DNA from: an uncultured Ruminococcus sp.
GTDB lineage: Bacteria; Bacillota; Clostridia; Oscillospirales; Ruminococcaceae
NCBI GenBank assembly: GCA_945867875.1
Contig: CAMBJF010000010.1
Location: forward strand, 1 to 25,087
Length of the DNA: 25,087 bases
Direction of reading: 5' to 3'
Position numbers and translations under genes: made by a program. Below are positions 23,926 through 25,087 of the stretch, one piece after another. The notes below the pieces were generated by a model. It was not told where the DNA came from. It did not search any database and was given only the letters and a program-made list of their open reading frames with translations. Positions within the stretch are counted from its first letter, which is position 1. Every line of letters begins with the position of its first letter.

Positions 23926-24282
23926 TCACATCATAATATAAGCAAGAGCGGCAAGTATCACCCAGTCTGCACCGCTTCTTGCAAGTATCACGATAAGCGC
24001 TATAAGTATGAGTTTTTCCTCGCCAAGCTCTTTTATCCCCAGCATTGACAAAATATTGCTGCCCGACTGTTTATTTTCGGCTGGTATATTTTTGGGTGAG
24101 GGTTCAGCGGGTGTCGGGGGAGGTGTATTCTGCGGGGGGGGAGCATTCTGAGGACGATTGCTGTTATTTATGGGACGGTTTCTTTGCGGCATTGCCTGCT
24201 GCCCGTAGTTCATATTTCCATAGGTGGGACGCTGCTGCCCGAATCCACGGGGAGAATATCCGTATGGATTATTTTCAGCCAA
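23926..24282 (-). CDS. Small Pro/Asn/Gln-rich protein with hydrophobic C-terminus
   Basis: The protein is about 118 residues. The first 75 are low-complexity, rich in Pro, Asn, Gln and Gly (for example RPQNAPPPQNTPPPTPAEP), and are surely disordered. A short charged segment (NILSMLGIKELGEEK) leads to a very hydrophobic C-terminal stretch, LILIALIVILARS then WVILAALAYIMM, perhaps a tail anchor or helical hairpin. I place the start at TTG 24282, 10 bases after AAAGGG. A GTG at 24291 would add three residues but sits almost on that site. It is third in a minus-strand cluster with two other small unknown proteins. No function is known to me; a membrane-bound scaffold or coat-like role is possible but unsupported. 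Confidence 0.68.
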   Translation of the reverse strand: MAENNPYGYSPRGFGQQRPTYGNMNYGQQAMPQRNRPINNSNRPQNAPPPQNTPPPTPAEPSPKNIPAENKQSGSNILSMLGIKELGEEKLILIALIVILARSGADWVILAALAYIMM

Positions 24283-24325
24283 TTTGTCCACACCCTTTCA
24301 AGATGATTTTATACCGAGACAGCAT

Positions 24326-24694
24326 TTACAATAGCTTATCAAGATTATTCAGCATACCACTTTTTTTCAGCTCGTTGAAAACAGCGTACATTTTCAGAAA
24401 TTTCACTGCTTTGTCAGCTCTTGCCTGACGTTCGGAGCTGAGATAGGGCTTCAGCGCAAGGATAAGGGAGCGGTTTTTGTCGTCACCGCCTGCTGCCGAA
24501 ACTGCTCCCATAATGCTCATAAGCATTGCAGGGTCAAAGCCGTCGGAGCTGCCGCTTTCGGAACCTGCATCAGTGTTTTTATCCTGAGAGCTGTCTCCCG
24601 TTTCATCTTTGAGCATATCCGCAAGCTCCTGAATCTGCCGCAGACTTTCGGGATCGCCGAGAACGGAGCTAAGCATATCGTTCATATTGTCCAT
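24326..24694 (-). CDS. Small acidic helical protein of unknown function
   Basis: This 122-residue protein starts MDNMNDMLSSVLGDPESLRQ at ATG 24694, with GGGAGG at 24708-24703, 8 bases upstream. A GTG at 24703 would overlap that site. It has a helical N-terminal part, an acidic Ser/Asp/Gly linker (about 33-52), a Met/Ala-rich helix (DPAMLMSIMGAVSAAGG), and a basic C-terminal helix pair containing LILALKPYLSSERQARADKA and LKMYAVFNELKKSGML. There is no signal peptide. It follows the 83-residue gene by 24 bp and precedes the Pro-rich gene by about 40 bp, so the three probably form one operon. I recognise no characterised family. Confidence 0.78.
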   Translation of the reverse strand: MDNMNDMLSSVLGDPESLRQIQELADMLKDETGDSSQDKNTDAGSESGSSDGFDPAMLMSIMGAVSAAGGDDKNRSLILALKPYLSSERQARADKAVKFLKMYAVFNELKKSGMLNNLDKLL

Positions 24695-24718
24695 AATCGG
24701 CACCTCCCGTTAAATATA

Positions 24719-24970
24719 TTACTTTCCGCCTGTCAGCTTTTTATAAAGCGCCTGTGCCTGAGGAGCACTCATCATTTTTTCAAGCAGCTGAGGGTTTGAC
24801 AGCACCTGATTGAACTTTTTCGCCTCATCGGGTTTCATATTCTTCATTGCGTTGTCAAATTTGCCCTGCATAAGCTCCTGTCTAAGCTTTTCAGGCGGAA
24901 CGCCAAGCTTGCCGCTCACGGTTTTAAGAAGTGCATCAACATTCTGCGGATTTGTTCCTTTGATATCCAT
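24719..24970 (-). CDS. Small helical protein of unknown function
   Basis: This 83-residue, all-helical, charged protein begins MDIKGTNPQNVDALLKTVSG and ends with YKKLTGGK. It contains LGVPPEKLRQELMQGKFDNA and repeated Met/Lys/Gln-rich amphipathic stretches, with no Cys, signal peptide or membrane segment. The start at 24970 has a modest AGGCAGG about 10 bases upstream. It is the first of three small minus-strand genes that share a terminator at 23888-23917. Only about 70 genomic bases remain upstream before the adapter, and I see no convincing promoter there, so further upstream genes cannot be excluded. Confidence 0.78.
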   Translation of the reverse strand: MDIKGTNPQNVDALLKTVSGKLGVPPEKLRQELMQGKFDNAMKNMKPDEAKKFNQVLSNPQLLEKMMSAPQAQALYKKLTGGK

Positions 24971-25041
24971 AGGTCACAGCCTGCCTTTCAAGTAAATTGG
25001 TTGTTCAGAAATAATATATTTTTTCTTTATTATTTTATGAT

Positions 25042-25087
25042 CTGTCTCTTATACACATCTCCGAGCCCACGAGACGCTACGCTATCT
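25042..25087. other. Untrimmed Illumina Nextera adapter at the contig end (artefact)
   Basis: Positions 25042-25075 match the Nextera transposase adapter read through from the insert, beginning with the 19-base mosaic end CTGTCTCTTATACACATCT and continuing with the CCGAGCCCACGAGAC part. Bases 25076-25083 (GCTACGCT) match the N709 i7 index from memory, and 25084-25087 (ATCT) the start of P7. The AT-rich genomic sequence stops abruptly at 25041. These bases are not from the organism. Confidence 0.97.

Noticed and set aside
25042..25060. Tn5-like mosaic end suggesting a transposon boundary
   Set aside because: It is followed by adapter arm, index and P7 bases, so it is library sequence and not a natural transposon.

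Overview
The window reads as chromosomal DNA from an anaerobic, low-to-moderate GC Firmicute of the class Clostridia, most likely a Ruminococcus-like member of the Oscillospirales. This is inferred from the strong AGGAGG-type ribosome sites, the near-consensus sigma-A promoters (TTGACA, 17 bp, TATAAT or TATACT), the oxygen-independent (CbiD/CbiG type) cobalamin route, and a ClpC-type ATPase with an N-terminal zinc-finger-like region. It is not proven. The last 46 bases (25042-25087) are not genomic. They match the Illumina Nextera transposase adapter followed by an i7 index and the start of P7, so the window ends at an untrimmed draft contig end.

Layout. Positions 1-119 hold the 3' end of an unidentified gene. 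A Clp/Hsp100 ATPase (178-2496) follows, closed by a strong hairpin terminator, then a promoter and a small zinc-ribbon protein (2677-3183) with its own terminator. A consensus promoter at 3242-3270 then drives one tightly packed operon of 18 genes (3306-18836, about 15.5 kb, largest gap 19 bp, many 4-19 bp overlaps). It encodes almost the whole oxygen-independent adenosylcobalamin pathway. A bidirectional terminator at 18842-18868 separates it from the convergent glmM (18878-20221, minus strand). Divergent promoters lie between glmM and a secreted lipoprotein of unknown function (20455-22272). Next are an Amidase_3/SH3 cell-wall amidase (22330-23070) and queC (23159-23839), which has its own promoter and a hairpin leader. 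The right end carries three small uncharacterised minus-strand genes (23926-24970), cut off upstream by the contig end.

How the cobalamin genes fit together. CbiL, CbiH, CbiF, CbiG, CbiD, CbiJ, the fused CbiE-CbiT and CbiC convert cobalt-factor II / cobalt-precorrin-2 to cobyrinic acid. CbiA and CbiP amidate it, and CobA adenosylates the cobalt. CobD and CbiB make and attach the aminopropanol arm. CobU activates it to the GDP form, CobT makes alpha-ribazole phosphate, CobS joins the halves, and a CobC-type phosphatase removes the phosphate. Not present in the window are the cobalt chelatase, the steps up to sirohydrochlorin, cobalt transport genes and lower-ligand synthesis genes. A second, short CobU-like gene sits after cobS. 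No B12 riboswitch fits in the roughly 30-nt leader. Instead an interrupted palindrome lies between the -35 and -10 boxes.

No tRNA, rRNA, CRISPR array, insertion sequence or phage module was seen. No stretch longer than about 235 bp lacks a gene.
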